From Alphaproteobacteria bacterium (GTDB lineage: Bacteria > Pseudomonadota > Alphaproteobacteria > Rhizobiales > Xanthobacteraceae): a DNA stretch of 64,000 bases. Shown piece by piece: positions 1-8,284 of this stretch. The notes beneath the pieces are model-generated. The model was not told the origin of the DNA and searched no databases. It saw only the letters and a list, made by a program, of their open reading frames with translations. A program made the position numbers and the translations under genes. The stretch lies in assembly GCA_037200445.1 (NCBI GenBank), contig JBBCGH010000001.1, positions 3,224,001-3,288,000 of the forward strand, in the 5' to 3' direction. Each line of letters opens with the position of its first letter. Within the stretch, counting starts at the first letter, position 1.

Positions 1-516
1 GGTCGCATTGGTGAAACGCGACTGGGTGAGTCCGAGTTCATGCGCGCGCTTGTTCATCAGGTCCGCGAAGGCGAGCTCGCTGCCCGCGATACCTTCGGCG
101 AGCGCGATGCACGCGTCGTTGCCGGACTGGATCATCACGCCGTGCAGCAGGTCGCGTACGCTCACGCGGCTGTTGAGCGCCGCGAACATCGCCGAGCCGC
201 CGGAGGGCGCCCCGCCCTTGCGCCAGGCGTTCTCCGAGACGGTCATCTCGTCGTCCCACTTGAGCTTACCCTGCTCGATGGTGTGCAGGACCAGTTCGGT
301 GGTCATCACCTTCGACATGCTCGCCGGCGGATTGAGCTTGTCGGCATTCTTCTCGAACAAAACAGTGCCGCTCTCGGCCTCGATCAGGATCGCGTAGGGC
401 GCACTGGTCTGGAACTCGTCCTTCTTCGGCGCCTGCGCGGCGGCCGGGAATGCAACGGCGGCCGCGAACGCGAGCGCCGCGACATGGGAGAAGAGAAAAC
501 GAACCGGCATCGGCAT
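1..516 (-). CDS. D-alanyl-D-alanine carboxypeptidase (S11 family), N-terminal part
   Basis: This is a periplasmic penicillin-binding protein that trims the terminal D-Ala from peptidoglycan pentapeptides. The first 172 residues are present and the rest lies beyond the window edge. Residues 1-27 form a signal peptide ending AAAQA. The nucleophile motif SxxK is SMSK at residues 66-69 and the SxN motif is SGN at 131-133, both correctly spaced for the S11 family. The start is the ATG at 516, with a second in-frame ATG at 510. The distal KTG motif cannot be seen because of truncation. Family assignment is firm; the paralogue (DacA, DacC or DacF) cannot be decided. Confidence 0.93.
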   Translation of the reverse strand, partial: MPMPVRFLFSHVAALAFAAAVAFPAAAQAPKKDEFQTSAPYAILIEAESGTVLFEKNADKLNPPASMSKVMTTELVLHTIEQGKLKWDDEMTVSENAWRKGGAPSGGSAMFAALNSRVSVRDLLHGVMIQSGNDACIALAEGIAGSELAFADLMNKRAHELGLTQSRFTNAT

Positions 517-675
517 GCTCCCAGCGCGATCAGCGCCGCAGGTGTATCGATGAGCGGATAAATTTGCCAATCCCATCCGGCAAATCAATGACCTGCGGAC
601 AAGTCCGCGCAAGCGCAAAAGAGCCGGATTTCAAGCAATTATGGTTGCGGCTGCCGGTTCAGGCCGGAAACGCGC

Positions 676-1723
676 TCAATAAAGGCCGCGCCCGCTCGCC
701 ACCGCCAACGCGCCATCCTGCCGGACCGGCGCGTAGGCGGTCACCGGCGACGGCGCGGCCTGCATCCAGGGGCCGGTCTCGCGATTCGCGTACGTCTCAG
801 CAGCACGCATATCGCGCGCCTCCTGAGCGCGCAGGCGTGCCGCCATCGCGCGGGGCGGCTCGGTGTCGGGCGAGATATCGACGTAGCGCGGATCGACCGG
901 ATGCCGTGCCAGTGCTTCGCTCGCGAGCCGCGTCATCTCGGCCGATTGCCGTGGCGGATAAGCTTCGGTGACGCGGTCGGCGCCCTCGCCCAGATCGAAC
1001 GGCCGCTCCTGCGGCATCGGCGTGCCGCCCCGGATTGTCGTCGGCGGCCGGCCGAAGTTCGGCAAGAAGCGGTTCGACGCGACCATGACGACCGGCGCGG
1101 GCGCCGGCTGGCCCTCGCGCAGGGTCGCGACCAACTGGCGGTCGTCGGTCCCCTCGAGTGGCGCGAGCCCGACATATTCGACGCGCACGCGCGCCGTGCC
1201 GGACTGGCGGAAGCCCAGTAATTCGGCCGCCTTGGCGGACACGTCGATCTCGCGATTGCGGTGGTAGGGGCCGCGATCGTTCACCCCGGACGATCAGCGA
1301 CTTGCGGTTCGCGAGGTTCGTCACGCGCACATAGCTCGGCATCGGCAAGGTTGGATGCGCGGCCGAGATCGCGCCCATGTCGTAGATTTCGCCGTTTGCG
1401 GTGAGCCGGCCGTGAAAGTCGTCGCCATACCAGGAGGCGAGACCCTCGCCGCGATAGCGGCTATTTTCTTCCGGCGTGTAGGTGCGTCCGCCGACCTCAT
1501 AGGGTTTGCCGACGCGATAGACCCCGCCGCCCTTCGGAACCGGCTGGCCGGGCTCGACGACGCGCGGGCTTGCCGAGACCCCATAGCGGGGATCGACGCG
1601 GCTAGTGAGCTTGGAGGACGAGGAACAGTTGGCAACGAGCAGGCACACGGCAATCGCCGCGGCCGCTTGTGCAGGCCTGCGCGCGAGAGACAGCGCCCCT
1701 CTAAAATCCCCGTCCCACCCCAT
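676..1723 (-). pseudogene. rlpA: RlpA-type septal ring lytic transglycosylase lipoprotein, frameshifted
   Basis: The intact product would be an outer-membrane lipoprotein with a double-psi beta-barrel that cleaves denuded glycan strands at the septum. The first frame runs from the ATG at 1723 through a lipobox-like Cys (LLVANC) to the RlpA core ([10 protein letters not shown] ... [16 protein letters not shown]). The continuation [15 protein letters not shown], the canonical next block of the DPBB domain, is in another frame and ends at 676. One extra base in the C4 run at 1284-1287 explains the break; with three C the protein reads through as IVRVNDRGPY. The C-terminal region is Pro/Arg-rich and shows no SPOR domain. 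Either a real inactivation or a base-calling error. Confidence 0.85.
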
Positions 1724-1987
1724 TCGGCAACTGCTCTTCTTTCGCGCGTCTTCCCGAACGCGCGCTCAGGGTCCGACCCCCTACCCTGCATTGGTTAAGA
1801 TACAGCCGGAGCGCCGATGCGCCAAACGCCCGCCGTATCGGGTGGTAAACACCGCATTGAAATTTTGAGGCTTTCATGAGGCGGACGGTGCGTCCGCCGC
1901 AAAGCTTGCGAGGGTGTTGCGTTTGCGCCATTGAGTGCCGATCGGGGAGAGGTGGCTGAGCAGGCGAAGCAACGATCATTCCGCGAC

Positions 1988-2077
1988 GGAAGGGTGGCCG
2001 AGTGGTTTAAGGCACCAGTCTTGAAAACTGGCGTGGGCGCAAGTCCACCGTGGGTTCGAATCCCACCCCTTCCGCCA
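1988..2077 (+). tRNA. tRNA-Ser (anticodon UGA)
   Basis: The 90-nt class II tRNA has a 7-bp acceptor stem, GGAAGGG (1988-1994) pairing with CCCTTCC (2067-2073), discriminator G and an encoded CCA at 2075-2077. The anticodon stem CCAGT/ACTGG (2015-2019, 2027-2031) holds a 7-nt loop with anticodon TGA at 2022-2024. The T-loop GGTTCGAATCC and a long variable arm are typical of tRNA-Ser. It reads UCA and UCG codons. Confidence 0.97.
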
Positions 2078-2239
2078 TCCGCCACGAATCTCACGCGTCC
2101 GCTGATGAACTGCCGCACTCGGAGCGCGGGCGCCTGACGCGGCGGCAATTTTCAGTAATACGCCTCCCCTCGCGAATGCCACGGCCTAGCGCTGCGCGGC
2201 CCGGTAGCAGAATGCGCCCGGCCGAACGACGCAGGTATC

Positions 2240-2329
2240 ATGACCCCCAACTGGCTTCTCTATGCGGCAGGCGCGCTCTCTATCGTGCTCGGGATTGCGG
2301 TGATCGCGATCGTTCTGCTGATGGGCTAG
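2240..2329 (+). CDS. 29-residue single-span membrane micropeptide
   Basis: A short ORF begins MTPNWLLYAAG and consists almost entirely of one hydrophobic helix of about 22 residues rich in Ile, Val, Ala and Leu, ending LLMG. GCAGG lies close upstream of the ATG and may be its ribosome binding site. It lies 160 bp after tRNA-Ser on the same strand. I do not recognise a family. The composition fits a small inner-membrane peptide, and third positions are GC-rich like neighbouring genes, but a 29-residue ORF could be chance. Confidence 0.4.
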   Translation: MTPNWLLYAAGALSIVLGIAVIAIVLLMG

Positions 2330-2365
2330 CAAAGCCAACGGTATGCGCCGGATCGAGCGGCGCGC

Positions 2366-2539
2366 TCAATTCCAGGTCATGTCGACAAAACGGAATTTGC
2401 GCCGACGCGCATAGGAGCGCCCGACGTCGCGCAGGATCACGACGGCGCGGTCGGCCAGCAGTGCCGTGGCGATGATCTCGCGCCCGACACGCAGCCGCAG
2501 CAGGTCTGCGACGATCTCGAGGACAATCTGATTGCTCAT
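2366..2539 (-). CDS. Small hypothetical protein, 57 residues
   Basis: The product starts MSNQIVLEIVADLLRLRVGR and ends RRKFRFVDMTWN. It has an amphipathic N-terminal half and a strongly basic C-terminal half (RSYARRRKFR) that could bind nucleic acid or membrane. It stands alone on the minus strand between two plus-strand genes. No family is recognised. Codon use with GC-rich third positions is consistent with a real gene, but the evidence rests only on ORF quality. Confidence 0.45.
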   Translation of the reverse strand: MSNQIVLEIVADLLRLRVGREIIATALLADRAVVILRDVGRSYARRRKFRFVDMTWN

Positions 2540-2689
2540 GCGGCGCGACGATAGCCGAGAGCGATCCTCAAGCAGCGCGTATTTCAGAAAACTGCCCCAG
2601 GGGCATCACATGGCCGCCGACGCGGACGAACCGGAATGGACCGGACGCAGTCTTCCGACTAGCTTTCGGCAACCCAGGGAGACATCCAG

Positions 2690-2893
2690 ATGGCGGCTGA
2701 GAAAAGCGCGGCTACGCCCGCCACGAGCCTGATGCAGGCGCCGGGCGCTTCCGGTATCGCGCCGGCGCGGCTTGCTGACATCGCCATCGAGGTCGAGCGG
2801 TTGTGTGGGGTGGTGAGGGCTGCGGCTCCTCACCTCTCGTTCAACGCCGAGCCGAGCGCCTTCGCCGCAACCCTGGACAACAAAGCGCGATGA
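2690..2893 (+). CDS. Small protein coupled to the amidase (GatC-like role suspected)
   Basis: The 67-residue product (MAAEKSAATPATSLMQ...) ends in a helical segment of about 40 residues. Its stop codon overlaps the start of the amidase (ATGA at 2890-2893), which implies translational coupling and probably complex formation. Amidases of the GatA and AtzE type are known to work with small helical partners (GatC, AtzG). This protein has the right size and position, but I see no clear sequence match to either family, so the role is inferred from context. Confidence 0.6.
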   Translation: MAAEKSAATPATSLMQAPGASGIAPARLADIAIEVERLCGVVRAAAPHLSFNAEPSAFAATLDNKAR

Positions 2894-4305
2894 CAACCGA
2901 TCTCGCGCTGCTCGATCTCAGCGAGGCTGCCGCGCGCGTCGCGAGCGGCGCCGTATCCTCGGTCGCCCTGACCGAAGCATGCCTCGATCGCGCCAAGGCG
3001 TGGCAACCAAGCCGTAACTGCTTCATCCGTATCGATGCCGATGCCGCGATGGACGCGGCGCGCCAGTGCGACCGAGAAACGAAGCAAGGCCACCGCCGCG
3101 GCCTGCTCCACGGCGTGCCGCTCGCCCACAAGGACATGTTCTACCGCGCCGGAAAGGTTTCCACCGGCGGAAGCCGGATCTTGCAGGACCAGGTCGCGAC
3201 CGCCACCGCCAGTGTCCTGCAGCGGCTCGACGCGGCCGGCGCCATCGAGATCGGCGTACTCAACATGGCGGAGTTTGCCGCCGGGCCGACCGGGCACAAC
3301 ATCCACTTCGGTCACTGCCGCAACGCCTTCAACGCCGCGCACATCCCGGGCGGCTCGTCGAGCGGGTCTGCGGTTGCGGTCGCGGCCCGCGCGGTATTCG
3401 GCGCGCTCGGCTCCGACACCGGCGCTTCGATTCGCCTGCCCGCCGCCTACAACGGCGTCACCGGCCTGAAGCCGACCTACGGCCGCGTCAGCCGCCACGG
3501 CGCGATGCCGCGCTCGTGGAGCATGGATCATGTCGGCCCGTTCGGACGTTCCGCGCGAGATTGTGCGCTGCTGCTGCAGGTCATCGCCGGACACGACCCG
3601 AACGACGCCACCACGAGCGCAAATCCCGTTCCGGATTATTCCAGGGGTCTCGGCGGCGAGCGCCTCTCGGGCTTCACCATCGGGGTCGCGGATCATGGCG
3701 TCGCGCTCGAGCCGGAGGTCGCGGCCGCGCTCGATGAAAGCGTCCGCGCCCTCGAAAAGATCGGAGCGAAAGTCATCCATGTCGCCCTGCCCGATCTTTC
3801 GCCGTTGTTCCGCGTCGGCGAAACCATCATCAAAGGCGAAGCCGCGGCGATGCACCGCCCGTGGCTGGAAACGCGCCCGCAGGACTATTCCAACGGCGTG
3901 CGGCTTCGCATCGAAGGCGGACTTTTCCTCCCAGCCACCGACTATATCGACGCGCTGCGCCTGCGCGGCGTCATGACGTCTAAGTTCATTGCCGAAACGA
4001 TGACGGGCATCGACCTATTGCATCTGCCCGCGTCGGCGTACCTGCCGCCGACGGTCGACGAGAGCGACATGGAGAACTCCTCGAGCGAGACGCTGCTCGG
4101 CCTGTTCAGCAAGCTGACGCAGTTCATGCGGCCGTTCAATTTTCTCGGGCTCCCCGCAATCAGCGTGCCATGCGGCTTCTCGTCTGGCGGACTGCCGATC
4201 GCCTATCAGCTCGTCGGGCACCCATTTGCCGAGGCCACTTTGCTGCGCGCGGTCGACGCCTACCAGCACGCCACCGAGTATCATCGCGTCGTCCCCGCGC
4301 TCTAA
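2890..4305 (+). CDS. Amidase signature family hydrolase
   Basis: The 471-residue enzyme belongs to the amidase signature (GatA/AtzE/AtzF) family, which hydrolyses C-N bonds by a Ser-cisSer-Lys triad. The triad is visible: Lys81 in AHKD, cis-Ser156 in GGSSSGS (154-160), and nucleophile Ser180 in GSDTGAS, with spacing matching GatA. I chose the ATG at 2890 because it overlaps the upstream small ORF and the product then begins at the normal family N-terminus (MTTDLALLDLSEAAA); upstream in-frame starts would read into that gene. Its last bases overlap the end of the convergent PuuE-like gene. Substrate is unknown; ureide or biuret-type amides would fit the purine genes nearby. Confidence 0.88.
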   Translation: MTTDLALLDLSEAAARVASGAVSSVALTEACLDRAKAWQPSRNCFIRIDADAAMDAARQCDRETKQGHRRGLLHGVPLAHKDMFYRAGKVSTGGSRILQDQVATATASVLQRLDAAGAIEIGVLNMAEFAAGPTGHNIHFGHCRNAFNAAHIPGGSSSGSAVAVAARAVFGALGSDTGASIRLPAAYNGVTGLKPTYGRVSRHGAMPRSWSMDHVGPFGRSARDCALLLQVIAGHDPNDATTSANPVPDYSRGLGGERLSGFTIGVADHGVALEPEVAAALDESVRALEKIGAKVIHVALPDLSPLFRVGETIIKGEAAAMHRPWLETRPQDYSNGVRLRIEGGLFLPATDYIDALRLRGVMTSKFIAETMTGIDLLHLPASAYLPPTVDESDMENSSSETLLGLFSKLTQFMRPFNFLGLPAISVPCGFSSGGLPIAYQLVGHPFAEATLLRAVDAYQHATEYHRVVPAL

Positions 4306-5207
4306 GCGTTGCTCCCCGGCACGATACCCGCCTTCAGACCCGCGCAATGATCGAAGATCTCGCCCGGCCGGGTGAACCAGATCTTCTCGCGTTGCGGGTG
4401 ATCGACGATGTGTTTCAGCGCGCGGCGCAGCGCGCGCAGCCGGTACGGCTGCCCCACGATCATGGTGTGCAGGGCGATGCCGCAGACCAGCGCATGACGC
4501 TCCGATTGGGCGAGCATCTCGTCGAACTGGTCGATGATCATCCGCTCGAAGTCGATCGCCGTGTGATGGCGCACCAGCATCATCGGCGAGTCATTGATTT
4601 CGAGCGGATACGGGACTGACATCAACGGGCCGGCGCGCGTACGCAGCCAGATCGGCTGATCGTCGCAGGGCCAGTCCATCAGAAAAGAAAAGCCTGCCTC
4701 CTTGAGCAGGTCGGGCGTCACGCGGCTCTGCGACATCCATGGGCCCATCCAGCCGCGCGGCGGCCGCCCGCCCGCCGTGGTAAGCTGATCGCGCACGTAT
4801 GTTATGAAGCGCGCCTCATCCTCTTCCCACATCTGGCCCTGCCGCTCGGCATTGGTGCGGCCGTGGCCGATGTACTCGTCCTTGCGCGCGTTGATCGCGG
4901 CGGGAATCTCCGGCGCATAGTCGAGGACGGTGGTGTTGATGAGGTGGCAGGCCGGCAACCCAAGCTCGTCGAGCAGGTCGAACAGGCGCCACACGCCGAC
5001 GCGGTTGCCGTAGTCGCGCCAGGCGAAGGTGCGCGGGTCGGGCGGTGGGCCCTCCACCGTCACCGAATGGCCAAGGCCGGTCCCGAACGCGAAGTGCTCG
5101 ATGTTGATGCCGAGATAGACGGCGAGCCGTTTGCCGTTCGGCCAGTCGTAGTTCGCGCGCCGTGCGATCGCCGAATAGTCGTAACGCTCATGGTGGGGCA
5201 GCTTCAT
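4302..5207 (-). CDS. Polysaccharide deacetylase family protein, PuuE-type allantoinase-like
   Basis: The 301-residue protein has the NodB-like fold of the cofactor-independent allantoinase PuuE, which opens allantoin to allantoate. Conserved stretches include YDYSAIARRANYDWPNGKRL at the N-terminus, VGVWRLFDLLDELGLPA, GHGRTNAERQG and the terminal FTRPGEIFDH. There is no fused OHCU decarboxylase domain. With xdhAB, uraH, puuD and allC in the same window, a ureide role is likely, although related deacetylases act on other compounds. The gene converges on the amidase and overlaps it by three bases. Confidence 0.75.
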   Translation of the reverse strand: MKLPHHERYDYSAIARRANYDWPNGKRLAVYLGINIEHFAFGTGLGHSVTVEGPPPDPRTFAWRDYGNRVGVWRLFDLLDELGLPACHLINTTVLDYAPEIPAAINARKDEYIGHGRTNAERQGQMWEEDEARFITYVRDQLTTAGGRPPRGWMGPWMSQSRVTPDLLKEAGFSFLMDWPCDDQPIWLRTRAGPLMSVPYPLEINDSPMMLVRHHTAIDFERMIIDQFDEMLAQSERHALVCGIALHTMIVGQPYRLRALRRALKHIVDHPQREKIWFTRPGEIFDHCAGLKAGIVPGSNA

Positions 5208-5583
5208 GGTTCATCCCGCCTTGGTTTTTCGCTAACAGAATACCAGAGACGCGCTGATCCTAATGCCAACGGATAGGCTTGATGAACCTTTGCGGGTTTG
5301 CTTGCAGGCGACCCAGCGTTCATTGTCACGGTGATCGGATGTCCCCCATTGACCCCGTCCGATCTAAGGGCGATTCCGGCTCACACCGCACCCCATCCCC
5401 CCGCCGGAAAGCCAATAAGCCGCCGATCTCCTCCGGCGGCTTATTCTTTTGTGGCGCGGCTCGGTCGGGTGCCGCGCAACCCATCCACTCCGCCAACGCA
5501 GAGAGCCCAAGGTATAGTTGCTCACCCGCACGGATTGCTCCCAAGCATGGTGCAGCCCTGCTGCGGGCGTGGGGAGGGCATTC
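5208..5583. other. 376-bp intergenic region with a strong hairpin
   Basis: This divergent region separates the PuuE-like gene (minus) from the amino-acid binding protein gene (plus). It must hold promoters for both. The only clear structure is the perfect hairpin at 5414-5445. No ORF with convincing coding character is visible upstream of that hairpin on the plus strand. Confidence 0.6.
5414..5450 (+). terminator. Strong intrinsic terminator-like hairpin
   Basis: A perfect 12-bp stem (AATAAGCCGCCG at 5414-5425, its complement at 5434-5445) closes an 8-nt loop and is followed by CTTTT. It has the form of a rho-independent terminator on the plus strand, yet no plus-strand gene ends near it. 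It may end a small RNA made from 5208-5413 or act as a leader attenuator for the gene at 5584. Confidence 0.6.
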
Positions 5584-6624
5584 ATGGGTCTTTGTGCGGC
5601 TCGCGTGGCACTTCGCCCGTTCGCCATTGTCGCCGTCTTCGGTTGCGGCTTGCTCGCCAGTGCGGCGGCGTCGTCGCAGACGCTCAAGGCCGTCAAGGAA
5701 CGCGGTGCCGTCTCCTGCGGCGTCAGCCAGGGCGTGATCGGCTTTTCAGCTCAGTCCGAAGAGAAAGCGTGGACCGGCATCGACGCCGATTTCTGCCGCG
5801 CGCTTGCCGCTGCCATCTTCGACGATACGAGCAAAGTCGAATTCGTGCCCCTGTCCGCCGACGAACGCTTTCAGGCCCTCCAGGCGAAGACGATCGACGT
5901 CCTGTCGCGCAATTCGACCTGGACTATGGCACGCGAGACCGAGCTGGGACTGCTCTTCGCCGGCGTGAACTTCTATGACGGGCAGGGCTTTCTGGTCCGC
6001 CACGCGCGCAACATGACCAGCGCGCTCGAGCTCACCGGGTCCAAGATCTGCGTCCAGAGCGGCACGACCACGGAGCTCAATCTGCGGGATTATTTCGCCG
6101 CGAACGGCATGCGCTACGAGGCGATGCCGGCGGCGACCCTGGAGGAAGCGCTTGCGGCTTATATCGCCGGGCGTTGCGATGTGCTCACCGCGGACGCCTC
6201 GGCGCTGCACGGCGAGCGGCTCAAGACGCCGCAACCGGCAGATCACGACATCCTCCCCGAGATCATCTCCAAGGAGCCGCTCGGCCCGGCGGTGCGCCAG
6301 GACGACGTCCAGTGGTTCAACATCGTGAAGTGGGTGAACTTCGCGATGCTCGACGCCGAAGAGCTTGGCGTCAGCTCGGAGACCATCGACGCGGCGCTGA
6401 CCTCCGCCAATCCGGAAATGAAGCGGCTGGTCGGCGTGGAAGGCAATTTCGGCGAGCAGCTGGGGCTCACGCGGGACTGGGCCGTTCGCATCATCCGCCG
6501 CGTGGGGAACTACGCGGAAGTATATGACCGCAATATCGGAGTTAAGTCGAAGCTCGGCATTCCGCGCGGTATCAATCAGCTCTGGACCTCGGGCGGCATT
6601 CTGTACGCGCCGCCGATCCGCTGA
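5584..6624 (+). CDS. Periplasmic amino-acid ABC transporter substrate-binding protein (AapJ-like)
   Basis: The 346-residue protein has a signal peptide (to about residue 32) and a type 3 solute-binding fold. Hallmarks of the general L-amino-acid binding proteins are GVSQGVIGFSA, GIDADFCRALAAAIF, LSRNSTWTMARE and GKSKICVQSGT-like SKICVQSGTTTELNL. The ATG at 5584 was chosen because GGGAGGG lies just upstream and a signal peptide follows directly. No permease or ATPase gene is adjacent, so this is an orphan binding protein that must share a membrane complex encoded elsewhere. A TM-anchored transpeptidase-like gene follows after 18 bp. Confidence 0.9.
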   Translation: MGLCAARVALRPFAIVAVFGCGLLASAAASSQTLKAVKERGAVSCGVSQGVIGFSAQSEEKAWTGIDADFCRALAAAIFDDTSKVEFVPLSADERFQALQAKTIDVLSRNSTWTMARETELGLLFAGVNFYDGQGFLVRHARNMTSALELTGSKICVQSGTTTELNLRDYFAANGMRYEAMPAATLEEALAAYIAGRCDVLTADASALHGERLKTPQPADHDILPEIISKEPLGPAVRQDDVQWFNIVKWVNFAMLDAEELGVSSETIDAALTSANPEMKRLVGVEGNFGEQLGLTRDWAVRIIRRVGNYAEVYDRNIGVKSKLGIPRGINQLWTSGGILYAPPIR

Positions 6625-6642
6625 ACAGTTCGGGTACCCGCA

Positions 6643-7626
6643 ATGGCTGATTACTATCCGCTGATCCGCAAAGCGATCGACCGCCTCGACCAGCCGAGCG
6701 AGGCCGCGCGCTACAATGTCTATGAACGCGCGCGGCAGGCGCTGGTGCACCAGCTGCGCGGCGCCGGCATCGTGGATGAGAGTCTCGACCAGCATCTCGG
6801 GGCGCTCGATCGCGCGGTCACTCAGATCGAGCGCGAATTCGCGGGTGCGCGCCCCGAACCGGCCCGCGTTCCGCGCTCGGTGCGCGAAGGACCGCCGGTC
6901 CAGGCTCAGGAAACCCCGCAGCCGGCGCAGGCTCAGGTGGCCCCGCAACCCAGGCCCGATGAGGAACAGCCGCCGCTCACGCCGGTCTCAGGTCCCGAGG
7001 AGCGATCTGCTTCGGTGCTGCGCCGCTGGGGCGTCGCAATGGCCGCGGGCGTGTTGGCGGTCGTCGTCGCGGCGGGCTTGAGCTTCTACCATTTCCAGCC
7101 GCGGCCGCGTCCGGCTGCGGCCGATCGGCCGGGGCCCGCCCCTGCCCCGGCGCGGTCCGTGCCTGCCCAGACCGCGGTTGCATCCGCGGACGACACCGCG
7201 CCGCCGTCCTACATCCTGCGGCGGCAGCGCGTGTTTTACCGGACGACGCATCCGCCCGGCACGATCGCGGTCTCGACCAGCCAGAAGTTTCTTTACGTCG
7301 TGCAACCTAATCAGGTCGCCATCCGTTACGCGATCGGAGTTGGGCCCGCCTGCGACAAGGTCGCGGGGCTCTTCCACATCACCGAGAAGGTCCCGCGCCC
7401 GGCCGACAGCGCGACCGCAAAGGCGCCGAGAGCAGCCGCGCAGCCGGACCAGAGCTTCGAGCCCCCCGCGCTCTACTTCGACCGCGGGCGCGCAGTGCAT
7501 GAAGCCGCGGATGCCAAGGTGGTGGGACAAACCGTGCGAACCGGGTGCTTCCAGTCCTGGGAGGGGGACATCGCCGACCTGTTCGAGCGCATTTCGGTCA
7601 ACGATCGGGTGGTGGTGGCGAATTAG
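6643..7626 (+). CDS. Membrane protein with degenerate L,D-transpeptidase (YkuD) domain
   Basis: The 327-residue protein has a cytoplasmic N-terminal region (about 125 residues, with a Pro/Gln-rich stretch), one transmembrane helix near 130-150, and a periplasmic C-terminal domain. That domain resembles YkuD L,D-transpeptidases: PPGTIAVSTSQKFLYVVQP at its start and GCFQSWEGDIADLFERI at its end. The catalytic region is altered: the usual HGT block reads HEA and the usual SHGC reads RTGC, so the Cys and first His remain but the second His is lost and the middle is shortened. It may be a non-catalytic wall-binding relative. The preceding gene ends 18 bp upstream. Confidence 0.7.
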   Translation: MADYYPLIRKAIDRLDQPSEAARYNVYERARQALVHQLRGAGIVDESLDQHLGALDRAVTQIEREFAGARPEPARVPRSVREGPPVQAQETPQPAQAQVAPQPRPDEEQPPLTPVSGPEERSASVLRRWGVAMAAGVLAVVVAAGLSFYHFQPRPRPAAADRPGPAPAPARSVPAQTAVASADDTAPPSYILRRQRVFYRTTHPPGTIAVSTSQKFLYVVQPNQVAIRYAIGVGPACDKVAGLFHITEKVPRPADSATAKAPRAAAQPDQSFEPPALYFDRGRAVHEAADAKVVGQTVRTGCFQSWEGDIADLFERISVNDRVVVAN

Positions 7627-7661
7627 CTCGTGAGAGCGTGGAGCGCGTGGCATTGAATAGG

Positions 7662-7687
7662 GCATCAAATGATGATAAATTTGATGC
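7662..7687. promoter_or_regulatory. Inverted repeat operator candidate of the vapBC locus
   Basis: A perfect 9-bp inverted repeat (GCATCAAAT, 8-nt spacer, ATTTGATGC) lies 17 bp before the VapB start. VapB-type antitoxins bind such palindromes to repress their own promoter, so this is the expected autoregulatory operator. Confidence 0.65.
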
Positions 7688-7703
7688 TTGATGGAGGCCA
7701 ACC

Positions 7704-8255
7704 ATGCGGACAACACTTGCCCTGGACGATGAGCTCTTGAACCACGCGCAGGCGTTGACTGGCGTCCAAGAAAAGTCGGCGCTGGTTCGCGAAGCATTGA
7801 AAGCTCTCATCGAGCGGGGAGAGCGCCCGCAGACTGGCCCGCCTCGGCGGAACCCAACCCGACCTCAAGGTGCCGCGTCGCCGCCGGACCGCGGGATGAT
7901 CCTTGCCGATACGTCAGTTTGGGTCGACCATCTGCGCTACGGCAAGAAAGAGCTGGCTGACCTTCTTGATCATGCTCAAGTTTTGACCCACCCGTTCATC
8001 ATCGGAGAACTGGCAGTTGGTCACCTCAAGCCTCGAGACCAAATTCTTCGCGACTTGGCGGAGTTGCCGTGGGCAACAGTTGCCACTGATACGGAAGTTT
8101 TGCGTTTGATCGATCGACATATGTTGTTCGGCTCAGGCATCGGATATATCGATGCGCATCTGCTGGCCGCCGCCCTACTGACCCCCAGGACCTCGATCTG
8201 GTCCCGCGACAGGCATCTGCTTGGTGCAGCAAGAAAACTTGGTCTCACCGCCTAA
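7704..8255 (+). CDS. vapBC: VapB antitoxin and VapC PIN-domain toxin, joined by a frameshift
   Basis: The reading frame encodes 183 residues. Residues 1-38 are a ribbon-helix-helix VapB antitoxin (MRTTLALDDELLNHAQALTG ... ALKALIER). From MILADTSVWVDHLRYG onward it is a VapC PIN-domain ribonuclease with acidic residues D (LADTS), E (GELAVGH) and D (GYIDAHLL). The joining segment reads poorly; with one G fewer in the G4 run at 7816-7819, VapB continues as IERESARRLARLGG to its own TGA, which overlaps the VapC ATG (ATGA near 7895). The normal two-gene coupled pair is therefore the likely ancestral or true form. A GGAGG site precedes VapB. Confidence 0.85.
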   Translation: MRTTLALDDELLNHAQALTGVQEKSALVREALKALIERGERPQTGPPRRNPTRPQGAASPPDRGMILADTSVWVDHLRYGKKELADLLDHAQVLTHPFIIGELAVGHLKPRDQILRDLAELPWATVATDTEVLRLIDRHMLFGSGIGYIDAHLLAAALLTPRTSIWSRDRHLLGAARKLGLTA

Positions 8256-8284
8256 TCGCGCGACAGAAGCTAGCCGAGCCCGTC

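Noticed and set aside
2690-2893. AtzG (DUF4089) assignment for the amidase partner
   Set aside because: Size and position fit, but the sequence shows none of the DUF4089 pattern I would expect, so only a role by analogy is proposed.
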